From an uncultured Acetatifactor sp. (GTDB lineage: Bacteria > Bacillota > Clostridia > Lachnospirales > Lachnospiraceae), in contig CALWSL010000001.1 in the NCBI GenBank assembly GCA_944384205.1, positions 372,001 through 436,000 on the forward strand: a stretch of DNA of 64,000 nucleotides. The letters run 5' to 3'. Below the pieces are notes generated by a model. It ran no database searches and was not told the origin of the DNA. It saw only the letters and a program-made list of their open reading frames with translations. Shown here piece after piece: positions 1 through 8,365 of the stretch. Each line of letters starts with the position of its first letter. The stretch's first letter is position 1. A program made the position numbers and the translations under genes.

Positions 1-851
1 TCCAGCAAATCTTCCACATATTTGGGAAGCATAAATGCTCCGATATGCAGGTTTGTTGTATAATACCATGTTTTCAAATTTCGTTCCTTCCACCTCTGCG
101 GGTTGAAATCATTGATGGGATGATATTTTTTACTGGCGAAGCCAAACATCCAGTAACCGCTTGTACAGGTGGGTATGTGTGCCTGATACACCCTGCTGAT
201 GGGGAAACAGCGGAACACCTTGCGGTGCATGGAACGAAATGCCGATTCGTCCTCGTCAAAGAACGGACTTCCATGCTGATAAACCATGATACCATCCTCT
301 TTAAGCGCCTTATAACAGCTTCCGTAAAACTCCTTGGTAAACAGTCCTTCCGCATGTCCAAAAGGATCCGTGGCGTCGTTTATGATAATGTCATACTCAT
401 CCTGTCGTCCTCTCAGGAAACGCAGACCGTCCTGATGAATCACATGAACTCTGCAATCCTCAAAGCCCTTTGCCGTCTCCGGAAAGAACTCCCTGCATAC
501 CTCCACCATCTGCTCGTCAGGCTCCACCACGTCAATTTCCTCAATCTCAGGATACGCCGTAAATTCCCGGGCTACTCCTCCGTCGCCTCCGCCGATAATC
601 AATATTTTTTTTACATTTGGATGCACCGCCATAGGCACATGGGTTACCATCTCATTGTAAATAAATTCGTCCGCTTCCGAAAAAATAACGGCACCGTCAA
701 GCGCCAGAAAACGTCCGAATGCCTCGGACTGAAACACATCAATCTGCTGATATTCACTGACTGCACTGAATAACTGTTTCTTTACTTTGATATCCAGACT
801 GACATCCTCCGTCTGCAAATCGGAAAACCAAATCTCTGAACTTTTTCTCAT
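1..851 (-). CDS. speE: Spermidine synthase (polyamine aminopropyltransferase), 3' end cut by window
   Basis: This is read from the reverse complement; the ATG is at 851 and the frame stays open to the window edge, so the last residues are missing. The translation starts MRKSSEIWFSDLQTED. It contains the class I methyltransferase-type motif ILIIGGGDGGVARE and the stretch EYDIIINDATDPFG, both hallmarks of the SpeE family, and ends near NLKTWYYTTNLHIGAF. The family transfers the aminopropyl group of decarboxylated S-adenosylmethionine to putrescine in the cytoplasm. The gene lies 19 bases downstream of the arginine/lysine/ornithine decarboxylase gene, so the two probably form one polyamine operon. 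About 283 codons are visible, close to the usual 280-290, so little is lost. Confidence 0.95.
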   Translation of the reverse strand, partial: MRKSSEIWFSDLQTEDVSLDIKVKKQLFSAVSEYQQIDVFQSEAFGRFLALDGAVIFSEADEFIYNEMVTHVPMAVHPNVKKILIIGGGDGGVAREFTAYPEIEEIDVVEPDEQMVEVCREFFPETAKGFEDCRVHVIHQDGLRFLRGRQDEYDIIINDATDPFGHAEGLFTKEFYGSCYKALKEDGIMVYQHGSPFFDEDESAFRSMHRKVFRCFPISRVYQAHIPTCTSGYWMFGFASKKYHPINDFNPQRWKERNLKTWYYTTNLHIGAFMLPKYVEDLL

Positions 852-870
852 TTTTTCAACCTCTTGCTAT

Positions 871-2319
871 CTACACTAATACCTGTAAATGGTCAACCAC
901 GGGGTCGGCGGCTCCCTGCAGGCTGCACCCTTTTTCCCGGGCATACAGGATATGGTCAATAATTTCATCTGTAATAAGCTCGCCGGGCGCCAGAATCGGA
1001 ATTCCCGGCGGATAGCACATCACAAACTCGCCACAGACACGCCCTGCGGTCTTACGAATGGGCAGTGTTTCCTTTCTGGCGTAAAAGGACTGCTGTGGAC
1101 TGCATGCCACCTCCGGCAGCACGGAATCCACATAAGCAAGCTCTCCCGCATCTGACTGATACAAGCGTTTAATATCCTCCAGCGCTCCTACAAGCCGCTC
1201 AATGTCACGGATTCTGTCGCCGATGGATATATATGCCATAATATTGCCGATGTCACCAAATTCAATCTGTATGTCGTATTCATCGCGCAGCAAATCATAG
1301 ACTTCAATTCCCGTCAGTCCAATCGATTTTGTATAGATACACAGCTTTGTCACATCGAAATCATAAACGCTCTGTCCGTCAACCAATTCTTTTCCATAAG
1401 CATAATATCCCCCAATGGAATTAATCTCTTCCCTTGCATATTCCGCCATCCGCACCACTTCACGAAAACATTCCTTTCCGCGAAGCGCCAGATTACGCCT
1501 GCTCAAATCCAGACTGGACAATAACAAATAGCTTGCAGATGTGGTCTGTGTCAGATTGATAATCTGGCGCACATGTCCCTGATTCATATTGGGACCAATC
1601 AAAAGCACTGAGCTTTGCGTCAGACTTCCTCCGGATTTGTGCATGGAAATCGCCGCCATATCCACTCCTGCCGCCATTCCCGACATAGGAAGATTTTCTC
1701 CAAAATAGAGCTGGGTTCCATGCGCCTCATCGCAGAGAACCTTCAGACCATGCCTGTGAGCAAGCTCTGTCAGCGCCTTTAAATTGCTGCAAATTCCATA
1801 ATAAGTAGGATTGTTAATCAGCACCGCTTTCGCATCAGGATTCGCCTTAATGGCTTCCTCCAGAGCTTCAACTTCCATTCCCAACGCTACGCCGATGACC
1901 GGATGAATGCGCAGATTTACATACACCGGCACCGCGCCGCAAAGAATTAACGCATTAAGAACACTTTTATGTACATTTCGAGGCAGAATAATCTTATCGC
2001 CGCTTTTGCAGACGGAAAGCACCATTGCCTGTACCGCACTGGTAGTTCCGCCCACCATAAGAAAGGCATGCGCCGCGCCAAAGGCGTCTGCCGTTAACTC
2101 CTCCGCCTGAGCAATTACCGATACCGGATTGCACAAATTATCCAAAGGTTTCATACTATTGACATCCAGACCCACGCATTCCGCTCCCAACAACCGCGTC
2201 AGTTCCGGATTTCCGCGACCACGTTTGTGGCCCGGTACATCAAATGGGACAACTCTTTTTCGCTTAAATCGTTCCAGTGCCTCACAGATAGGGGCGTAAG
2301 CTTGTTTTTCCAGATTCAT
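871..2319 (-). CDS. speA: Orn/Lys/Arg decarboxylase, probable arginine decarboxylase
   Basis: A 482-residue PLP-dependent fold-type I decarboxylase of the Orn/Lys/Arg decarboxylase major domain family. The N-terminal stretch VPFDVPGHKRGRGNP is typical. The PLP-binding lysine lies in ISMHKSGGSLTQSS, and the aspartate that contacts the PLP ring lies in LCDEAHGTQL. The length matches the short Gram-positive SpeA/Cad type rather than the ~750-residue enterobacterial inducible enzymes. Location directly upstream of speE suggests it supplies agmatine or a diamine for polyamine synthesis. Substrate choice among arginine, lysine and ornithine cannot be read from sequence by eye; arginine is the usual assignment for this type. 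A GAGGGAGAGG ribosome site precedes the ATG. Confidence 0.9.
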   Translation of the reverse strand: MNLEKQAYAPICEALERFKRKRVVPFDVPGHKRGRGNPELTRLLGAECVGLDVNSMKPLDNLCNPVSVIAQAEELTADAFGAAHAFLMVGGTTSAVQAMVLSVCKSGDKIILPRNVHKSVLNALILCGAVPVYVNLRIHPVIGVALGMEVEALEEAIKANPDAKAVLINNPTYYGICSNLKALTELAHRHGLKVLCDEAHGTQLYFGENLPMSGMAAGVDMAAISMHKSGGSLTQSSVLLIGPNMNQGHVRQIINLTQTTSASYLLLSSLDLSRRNLALRGKECFREVVRMAEYAREEINSIGGYYAYGKELVDGQSVYDFDVTKLCIYTKSIGLTGIEVYDLLRDEYDIQIEFGDIGNIMAYISIGDRIRDIERLVGALEDIKRLYQSDAGELAYVDSVLPEVACSPQQSFYARKETLPIRKTAGRVCGEFVMCYPPGIPILAPGELITDEIIDHILYAREKGCSLQGAADPVVDHLQVLV

Positions 2320-2409
2320 ACCTCTCCCTCTTCTTTCTGACCTGTCGTCATTTTACTCTGTCCGTTTTTTTATTCTCATACGTATATCAGCAGACTTATA
2401 CGCACAAAA

Positions 2410-2436
2410 TGGCAGATGGTACATTACCATCTGCCA
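2410..2436 (-). terminator. Perfect 12-bp hairpin between speA and the regulator gene
   Basis: The arms TGGCAGATGGTA and TACCATCTGCCA are perfect complements around a 3-base loop. On the minus strand only a short T-rich stretch (ATTTTG) follows, so it is a weak intrinsic terminator for the regulator gene upstream of it, or simply a stable hairpin in the region upstream of speA. Confidence 0.5.
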
Positions 2437-2773
2437 CTAATCTCACATTGCCCACTACATATTATTTGGGTTACCAAAAATCCAAGTACTTTTTATGCGA
2501 TTATGTGTCTGCTCATTCAGAGTATATTCAGCAAGTATCAGACATGCTGCTCTTATTGACCGTTTCACAAGATGATAATGATTATAAAGTAATCAGCTTA
2601 TAAAATTTGAGCTTCTAACTCAATCAATAATGCGGATTGAACCGCCCGGCAGCCGACCCGCCTGTCCGTAAGGCTTTCTCTATTTCATAAAGGCAATAGA
2701 GCGGTCTGATAAATTGCAACGACTTTCATCGCCAAAAAGAATATAACATACAAGAAAATAAATGTCAAGAAAA
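2437..2773. other. Gene-poor interval with one small inverted repeat
   Basis: I recognise no gene here. The short plus-strand reading frame that crosses part of it has no ribosome site and begins inside the hairpin at 2410-2436. On the minus strand a 14-codon frame beginning MKVVAIYQTALLPL (near 2728) ends in TGA and then continues open in the same frame for about 30 codons, which could be a decayed remnant. An inverted repeat CTCTATT/AATAGAG lies at 2678-2701. Both observations are weak. Confidence 0.3.
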
Positions 2774-3457
2774 TTAGTTTACAGCTTCTCTCCCTTTCTT
2801 ATAAAATACTTCCGGTAAAATACAATATCCGACGGAGCGGACACATTGTATTACCTCCTCCGTTCCAAACAATTTCCGGATACACTTGATATGCGTATCT
2901 ACATTTCTATAGGAATGCCTGGTTCGACTGGGAAGCGTTTCATTGATGACCTCTCTTGAAATAACGCTTCCCATATGCTCTACCAGCATCAGAAAAATCT
3001 CATAATCGTATCCTTTCAGGTTTACGATTTCATTTCCCAGGCTGACCTGTCTGTTTCCCTTGTCAACCCTCAGTTGCCCGTAGACTTTTACCCTGTTCGT
3101 CCACAACTGCTTGTCGATATAATTTTCCAAATCCCTGCAAAAAGCATGGTAGGAAAAAGGATATTGCAAATTACTGCAAAAACCTCTGATATACAACGGG
3201 AAATCAGTCAAATCATGATTCTTTGTCGTAACCACGATAAGCGGACAATGAATTTGCAAAAGATATACCATTTCCCTTCGGATACTCAAAAGCCCTTCCG
3301 CATCAAAATAAGCCACTATGTATTGATTTCCCGTTTTTATATTTTCCGCTTTAAAATCCTGCAGCTCTTCGGTGGAGATTCCGCAGAGGAAAGAAAAATA
3401 ATCAATCTTTTCATGTATTTCCTTATCGCTTACTCCGTTTAAAATGGTAAGCTCCAT
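2774..3457 (-). CDS. Winged-helix response-regulator-like transcriptional regulator
   Basis: A 227-residue protein. The C-terminal half (about 125-220) fits an OmpR/PhoB-type winged helix: YGQLRVDKGNRQVSL, then LKGYDYEIFLMLVEHMGSVISREVI, then RNVDTHIKCIRKLFG and a final hairpin VRSVGYCI. The N-terminal ~110 residues have receiver-like length, but I do not see the acidic cluster and phospho-acceptor arrangement of a normal receiver, so it is probably divergent or phosphorylation-independent. No histidine kinase gene is adjacent. It sits downstream of and in the same direction as a small acidic lipoprotein gene with a 37-base gap, so the two may be co-transcribed. A clear AGGAG site precedes the ATG. 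The target is unknown. Confidence 0.75.
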   Translation of the reverse strand: MELTILNGVSDKEIHEKIDYFSFLCGISTEELQDFKAENIKTGNQYIVAYFDAEGLLSIRREMVYLLQIHCPLIVVTTKNHDLTDFPLYIRGFCSNLQYPFSYHAFCRDLENYIDKQLWTNRVKVYGQLRVDKGNRQVSLGNEIVNLKGYDYEIFLMLVEHMGSVISREVINETLPSRTRHSYRNVDTHIKCIRKLFGTEEVIQCVRSVGYCILPEVFYKKGREAVN

Positions 3458-3494
3458 ATCCTATCGCTCCTTTCTTCTCTGATAAGGATACTGA

Positions 3495-3881
3495 TTATTC
3501 TGCTGATATCTCTTCCTCCGTTTCTGGCTCTGCGTCATTCTCTGTCGTTTCAGTGTCCGCTGTATCCACTTCGTCCGCTTCACCGTCAGTCAATGTTGAT
3601 TCGAGTGCATCAGAAGCTTCTGTCGTTACATCCTCTGTCGCATCTTCACTTTCCATGCCGTCCTCCGCTATGCTATCCTCCGTTTCGGATTCTTCAACAT
3701 CTGTTTCTACGGTTTCCTCCTCACTTTCCATCGTCGTTTCCGTCACAACGCTTTCACTGACCTCTGATGATGTATCTGTTTTGTCATCGTCACTACTACA
3801 GGCTGTCAGCATTCCCACTGCCATCAGCGCCGCCAGGATACATGCTATATTTTTTCTTCCAATTCTGCTTGTCTTTCTCAT
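3495..3881 (-). CDS. Small acidic Ser/Thr/Glu/Asp-rich lipoprotein
   Basis: A 128-residue protein with a positively charged N-terminus, a hydrophobic stretch (IACILAALMAVGML) and a lipobox LTAC with the cysteine at residue 28, so it should be exported and lipid-anchored. The mature part is almost entirely Glu, Asp, Ser, Thr and Val with no recognisable fold. It looks like a low-complexity, disordered surface tail. I recognise no family. It is followed by the winged-helix regulator gene. The bias makes the opposite strand read as a long Ser/Val-rich frame, which I take as a shadow. Confidence 0.75.
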   Translation of the reverse strand: MRKTSRIGRKNIACILAALMAVGMLTACSSDDDKTDTSSEVSESVVTETTMESEEETVETDVEESETEDSIAEDGMESEDATEDVTTEASDALESTLTDGEADEVDTADTETTENDAEPETEEEISAE

Positions 3882-4120
3882 ACTTCAACACTTCCTTTCC
3901 AAAATAAATACGCAACAAATAAATTTACTACTGCTTTCCTCCTTTCGTTTTGATATTTGTATTCTAATTTGGAAATTTGTTTTTTCTATGTTCGATTTGC
4001 GAAGCTTTTATAAAGAAAGTATAAAATTGGGCTGGCACCTTCCCTCTCTTTCCCTTACAAGCCGCGCCATTCGCAGAAAGCTTTCGCTTTCTTGCTCATT
4101 TGGGCTGACGCCCAATAAGC

Positions 4121-4177
4121 AAAAAAAGGAACCACATGGCTAGAATATAAATATTCTCTCCTGCGGTTCCTGTTTTT
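4121..4177 (-). terminator. Bidirectional intrinsic terminator downstream of oadA
   Basis: The arms AGGAACC (4127-4133) and GGTTCCT (4165-4171) enclose a second inner hairpin AGAATA/TATTCT. On the minus strand the stem is followed by a run of seven T, and on the plus strand by GTTTTTTC. It lies just past the oadA stop and is the likely end of the decarboxylase operon transcript. Confidence 0.8.
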
Positions 4178-4197
4178 TCACTTATCCGGCTTGCAGC

Positions 4198-5625
4198 CTA
4201 CACAGGGTATGCCCCGTTCTTAGTATCAGCCTGAGTCATATCTACTTTTTCCTGCTGTGCCTGACGGTATTTAAAGAACTCCGTAGCAACCTGAGGGAAC
4301 AGAGCATAGCTCAATACATCCTCATCCTGCTGTTTCCATTCTTTCATCTCGCCCTCCAGCTTATCTAACTCGTTATCCAGCAAATCCGCATAACGGCAGG
4401 TAATTCTCTCCTCACCGGGAATAACCTTGTCAATAACCTCCTGGCTCATAGGCTTTACAGTCTGACCGTATTCACCGCGGAGAACTGCCTTTGTTTCCTT
4501 GGTAGCCATCTTGTAACGCTCACCCATCAGCACGTTAAATACAGCCTGGGTACCCACAATCTGGGAAGAAGGGGTAACCAAAGGAGGCTCACCAAGGTCT
4601 TTACGAACCTGAGGGATTTCCTTCAATACATCGTAGTACTTGTCTTCTGCGTTCTGCTCCTTCAACTGGCTTACCATGTTGGAAAGCATACCGCCGGGTA
4701 CCTGATAAAGCAGTGTCTTAATATCAACACCCATAACCTTCGGATTAAGCAGTCCGTTTGCAAGGCACTCATCTCTGTAAGGTCTGAAATAATCAGCAAT
4801 TTCAGCAAGAAGGTTCTGATCCAATCCGGTATCATAGGGAGTTCCTTTGAAGGTCTCAACCATAACCTCAGTTGCAGGCTGTGAGGTCCCCATTGCAAAA
4901 GGACTTATAGCGGTATCAATCACATCGACGCCAGCTTCTACAGCTTTCAGGTAAGTCATACTTGCCACACCGGAGGTATAGTGAGTATGTAACTGGATAG
5001 GAAGCTTGGTTTCACTCTTCATAGCGGTAATCAGCTCTGTTGCCTTGTAAGGCACAAGCAGTCCTGCCATATCCTTGATACAGATGGAATCTGCACCCAT
5101 CTCTTCGATTTTCTTTGCCATATCTGCCCAATACTCAAGCGTATAAGCATCTCCCAGCGTGTAGGAAAGCGCTACCTGCGCATGTCCTCTGCCTTCCTGA
5201 GCCTTAAATTTGTTGGTTGCATCTACGGCAGCCTGTAAGTTGCGAAGATCGTTTAAGCAGTCAAAAATACGAATAATATCAATACCGTTGGATATAGATT
5301 TCTGTACAAAATATTCTACCACATCGTCTGCATAAGGTCTGTAGCCTAAGATGTTCTGTCCTCGGAACAACATCTGCAGCTTCGTATTTTTGAATCCGTC
5401 ACGCAGCTTTCTGAGCCTGTCCCACGGGTCTTCCTTCAGGAATCGAAGGGAGGCGTCGAAGGTTGCACCACCCCAGCACTCTACAGAATGATAGCCAACC
5501 TTGTCCATCTTATCAACGATGGGAAGCATGAAATCAGTAGGCATTCTTGTAGCAATCAGAGACTGGTGAGCGTCACGCAATATAGTTTCCGTAATTTTAA
5601 TCGGTTTTTTAACTTGTTCTGACAT
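4198..5625 (-). CDS. oadA: Oxaloacetate decarboxylase alpha-type carboxyltransferase (5S-like), without biotin domain
   Basis: A 475-residue member of the OadA / pyruvate carboxylase subunit B / transcarboxylase 5S family. The N-terminal HMGL-like TIM barrel opens with ITETILRDAHQSLIATRM, the family signature with the metal-binding aspartate. FRGQNILGYRPYADD and QLHTHYTSGVASMTYLKA (with the metal-binding HxH) follow, then the carboxylase-conserved domain. It lacks the C-terminal biotinyl domain of classical OadA; a separate biotin carrier gene lies upstream in the same operon. The reaction is carboxyl transfer between oxaloacetate/pyruvate and biotin. A GGAGG site precedes the ATG. It is the last gene of the operon and is separated from oadB by a 300-base repeat-bearing gap. 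Confidence 0.92.
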   Translation of the reverse strand: MSEQVKKPIKITETILRDAHQSLIATRMPTDFMLPIVDKMDKVGYHSVECWGGATFDASLRFLKEDPWDRLRKLRDGFKNTKLQMLFRGQNILGYRPYADDVVEYFVQKSISNGIDIIRIFDCLNDLRNLQAAVDATNKFKAQEGRGHAQVALSYTLGDAYTLEYWADMAKKIEEMGADSICIKDMAGLLVPYKATELITAMKSETKLPIQLHTHYTSGVASMTYLKAVEAGVDVIDTAISPFAMGTSQPATEVMVETFKGTPYDTGLDQNLLAEIADYFRPYRDECLANGLLNPKVMGVDIKTLLYQVPGGMLSNMVSQLKEQNAEDKYYDVLKEIPQVRKDLGEPPLVTPSSQIVGTQAVFNVLMGERYKMATKETKAVLRGEYGQTVKPMSQEVIDKVIPGEERITCRYADLLDNELDKLEGEMKEWKQQDEDVLSYALFPQVATEFFKYRQAQQEKVDMTQADTKNGAYPV

Positions 5626-5670
5626 TAACGAATTTCCTCCATTAAAATTTTGTTATATGAATGATATACT

Positions 5671-5778
5671 CATAAGCTGTGCCGTTCATCGTGTGAGATA
5701 TAGAAGTTCTTTGCGAAACAGCCTTTGCTGTGAGCATAAATGGCTGAACTTCTTCTCACACTGTTATCGCGCTATGCG
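5671..5778. repeat. Structured repeat module A between oadB and oadA
   Basis: The module is bounded by CATAAGCTGTGCCGTTC at the left and ATCGCGCTATGCG at the right, the same boundaries as module B. Inside is a long imperfect hairpin: on the minus strand TGTGAGAAGAAGTTC pairs with GAACTTCTatatCTCACA, with a 3-base bulge. It would fold in the operon mRNA just upstream of oadA. Confidence 0.55.
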
Positions 5779-5797
5779 TATGGCGAATGTCAACTTT

Positions 5798-5849
5798 CAT
5801 AAGCTGTGCCATTCGTAAGTCCTGCGGACTTACTTCATCGCGCTATGCG
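5798..5849. repeat. Structured repeat module B between oadB and oadA
   Basis: A shorter second copy with the same ends, CATAAGCTGTGCCATTC and ATCGCGCTATGCG. Its core is the perfect hairpin GTAAGTCC/GGACTTAC. Two copies with identical borders and different stems suggest a REP-like dispersed element rather than a chance duplication. Confidence 0.55.
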
Positions 5850-5925
5850 CTCCATACAGCCGAAATCGAAATCGCATCTGCTCGTGCAAGCACAGCATCT
5901 GCATTCCGATTCGTCTGCGCACAGC

Positions 5926-7077
5926 TTAAAAGACACCGAATATCGCCATAAATGTACCGGCTACTACTGCGGTACCGATAACACCCGCTACGTTGGGTCC
6001 CATAGCGTGCATAAGCAGGAAGTTGGTAGGATCTGCTTCTGCACCAACCTTCTGGGATACACGCGCTGCCATAGGAACGGCAGATACACCCGCAGAGCCA
6101 ATCAAAGGATTTACCTTTCCCTTGGTAGCCCAGCACATCAGCTTACCGAACAACACGCCTGCCGCAGTACCGAACATAAACGCGATCAAACCAAGCGCAA
6201 CGATTTTCAAGGTATCTGAATTCAGAAATGCTTCTGCGCTTGTGGTCGCTCCTACAGAAGTACCGAGCAGAATAACTACAATATACATAAGGGCATTGGA
6301 AGCAGTATCAGTCAGCTGTCTTACAACACCGGACTCTCTGAACAGGTTACCCAGCATTAACATACCTACCAAAGGAGCTGTTGTAGGAAGAATCATACAT
6401 ACAACAACGGTAACAACGATAGGGAACAGAATCTTCTCCAGTTTGGATACGGGACGAAGCTGACCCATCTTGATTTTTCTCTCTTTTTCGGTTGTTAAAA
6501 GCTTCATAATAGGCGGCTGGATAATAGGAACCAGTGACATGTAGGAGTACGCTGCCACTGCGATAGGTCCCAAAATCGCAGTCTGTCCAAGCTTACCTGC
6601 AAGGAAAATGGATGTAGGACCGTCCGCACCACCGATAATGGAAATCGCTGCAGCAGCCTTGTCATTAAACCCAAGCCAGATAGCTCCGAAATAAGCGGCG
6701 AAAATACCAAACTGCGCTGCTGCACCAAGCAAAAAGCTCTTGGGGTTTGCAATCAGCGGACCAAAGTCAGTCATTGCACCGACGCCCATGAAAATAAGGG
6801 AAGGCATAATCGCCCATTCATCTAATAAATAAAAATAATACAATAATCCACCGACACCGTTTGCCGAATCTTCGGGATGCAGCATAATATCCGGATAGAT
6901 ATTAACGAGCAGCACACCGAACGCAATAGGGAGTAAGAGCAATGGCTCAAACTCATGACGGATAGCTAAATAAAGGAAAAAGCACGCAACCGCAATCATA
7001 ATGTAGTTTCCCCAGGTAAGATTGAAGAACGCTGTCTGATGAATGAGGTTGTCTAGCGTAGTAGCTATATATTCCAT
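5926..7077 (-). CDS. oadB: Na+-translocating decarboxylase beta subunit
   Basis: A 383-residue polytopic membrane protein of the OadB/MmdB/GcdB family. Characteristic stretches are the conserved region [42 protein letters not shown] and the C-terminal [15 protein letters not shown]. In this family decarboxylation of carboxybiotin in the membrane drives Na+ export. It sits between the biotin carrier and the OadA-type carboxyltransferase and has a strong AGGAGGT site 7 bases before the ATG. Length and topology are normal for the family. The substrate of the complete complex depends on which carboxyltransferase is engaged. Confidence 0.95.
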   Translation of the reverse strand: MEYIATTLDNLIHQTAFFNLTWGNYIMIAVACFFLYLAIRHEFEPLLLLPIAFGVLLVNIYPDIMLHPEDSANGVGGLLYYFYLLDEWAIMPSLIFMGVGAMTDFGPLIANPKSFLLGAAAQFGIFAAYFGAIWLGFNDKAAAAISIIGGADGPTSIFLAGKLGQTAILGPIAVAAYSYMSLVPIIQPPIMKLLTTEKERKIKMGQLRPVSKLEKILFPIVVTVVVCMILPTTAPLVGMLMLGNLFRESGVVRQLTDTASNALMYIVVILLGTSVGATTSAEAFLNSDTLKIVALGLIAFMFGTAAGVLFGKLMCWATKGKVNPLIGSAGVSAVPMAARVSQKVGAEADPTNFLLMHAMGPNVAGVIGTAVVAGTFMAIFGVF

Positions 7078-7122
7078 TTGTTGACCTCCTGTTGTTTTGC
7101 TTTAAGTACTAATCAGACCTGC

Positions 7123-7500
7123 TTAATTCAGGGTTGCAAGTACAGCACCAGCCTCAACAGCGTCACCAACTGCTACATCAATGCTGGCTACAGTACCATC
7201 CTGGGGAGCTACAACAGGGATTTCCATTTTCATAGCTTCGAGAATAACAACAGCATCTCCGGCTTTCACTGCCTGTCCGACACTTGCCTCAATTTTGAAA
7301 ATTTTGCCGGCTGCACCAGCCTCTACCTTAATGCTGCCTGCCGCACCGCTTGCCTTGGGAGCTGCTGCCGGCGCCGCCGCTTTGGGAGCCGCCTTCGGTG
7401 CTGCAGGTGCCTTTGCCGGTACAGGAGCTGCACCTTGCGCGCCCTCTTCTACTACTACATCATATACGTTTCCATTAACGGTAATGGTATAATTTTTCAT
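7123..7500 (-). CDS. Biotin carboxyl carrier protein of the Na+ pump / transcarboxylase
   Basis: A 125-residue biotin/lipoyl attachment protein. The N-terminus (MKNYTITVNGNVYDVVVEE) leads into a flexible Ala/Pro/Lys linker (about 28-55). A C-terminal biotinyl domain follows, with the biotinylation motif ILEAMKMEIPV, in which the first Lys of AMKM is modified. This is the layout of the MmdC/GcdC and transcarboxylase 1.3S subunits. It would shuttle carboxyl groups from the carboxyltransferases encoded on either side to the OadB pump. A GGAGG site lies before the ATG. Confidence 0.93.
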   Translation of the reverse strand: MKNYTITVNGNVYDVVVEEGAQGAAPVPAKAPAAPKAAPKAAAPAAAPKASGAAGSIKVEAGAAGKIFKIEASVGQAVKAGDAVVILEAMKMEIPVVAPQDGTVASIDVAVGDAVEAGAVLATLN

Positions 7501-7545
7501 TTTTTAATCCTCCATAAAATCTGATATGAATTGTCTGGCAGCCGC

Positions 7546-8349
7546 CTAACGTCTGCCTTTATTTACTTTACGAACAGAGCGAACGATAAAACCATCTGCG
7601 GAAGCAGCGCCTTCGCTTGCTGCAACAGCAGCCGCAATTACTGCAACCAGCTCCAGATCATCAGATACGTCTACACTGTTCTCCTGAGAATGTATCTGGG
7701 AAACAGCATTATCAACGCCTGTCTCCGTGACGGTTTCCTTCTTGTCTTTCTTGCTTAATTTTGCCTGAATCTTAGGAATAAGAACAAAGCAGTATATGAT
7801 TACGCAAATCAGAATTAACACAACAAATACGGTACCCATACCAATCAGGGTATTCAACGCCGCCTTTAACATTAATTCCCCCATGGAAGATACCGGATTG
7901 AGCGCTGCAGATTCCAAAACCATAAACATGTCGTTGGAAAGAACCACTTCTGCCTCTGCATCCTGCAGCTCTCCGTCAATCTGTACGGTTACAACAATCT
8001 GATCGTCGTCAATTACAGCGCTGGTTCCGCCAATACTTGAAATTGAACCAATCGTATCCAGACCGGACTGGAAAGACTCAATGGCTTTCAGGAAAGCGTA
8101 TCCGTCTACATTGAGTGCATAATTGTTGCTGATTACGTACTGAATCTCTTCTGCTGTATAGCGTTCCAATTCTGCGCTTTCCGCTTCACCGGTATATGCC
8201 ATAATCAGATTAATCATATCCTGAGATGCCCTCTGCTGCGCATACTCAACCTTCTGCTGTTCATATTCTGATAAATCATCCCCGCTGCCACATGCTGTTA
8301 ATCCAAAGATACAGGTAATCATACATAGTAAAGCTAATAATTTCTTCAT
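7546..8349 (-). CDS. OadG-family gamma subunit-like lipoprotein
   Basis: I chose the ATG at 8349 because it has an AAAGGGTG site and begins the signal sequence MKKLLALLCMITCIFG, giving 267 residues. A lipobox LTAC follows, then a soluble region of about 150 residues, then a single membrane helix (LNTLIGMGTVFVVLILICVIIYCFV), then a basic KDKKETVTE stretch. The membrane-helix part resembles the gamma subunit of Na+-pumping decarboxylases, which tethers the complex. The extra N-terminal lipoprotein ectodomain makes it longer than the ~80-120-residue classical OadG. The C-terminus ends VRSVRKVNKGRR. It lies between the MmdA-type carboxyltransferase and the biotin carrier. Confidence 0.75.
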   Translation of the reverse strand: MKKLLALLCMITCIFGLTACGSGDDLSEYEQQKVEYAQQRASQDMINLIMAYTGEAESAELERYTAEEIQYVISNNYALNVDGYAFLKAIESFQSGLDTIGSISSIGGTSAVIDDDQIVVTVQIDGELQDAEAEVVLSNDMFMVLESAALNPVSSMGELMLKAALNTLIGMGTVFVVLILICVIIYCFVLIPKIQAKLSKKDKKETVTETGVDNAVSQIHSQENSVDVSDDLELVAVIAAAVAASEGAASADGFIVRSVRKVNKGRR

Positions 8350-8365
8350 TTTATAATCACCCTTT

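Noticed and set aside
2409-2603. 64-codon plus-strand frame beginning at the hairpin
   Set aside because: No ribosome site and no recognisable protein; the start is inside the inverted repeat arm.
3553-4143. 196-codon Ser/Val-rich frame on the plus strand
   Set aside because: It is the opposite strand of the acidic lipoprotein gene, has extreme composition and no ribosome site.
5843-6136. 97-codon minus-strand frame overlapping the oadB end
   Set aside because: It is out of frame with oadB, which has clear family motifs; the smaller frame has none.
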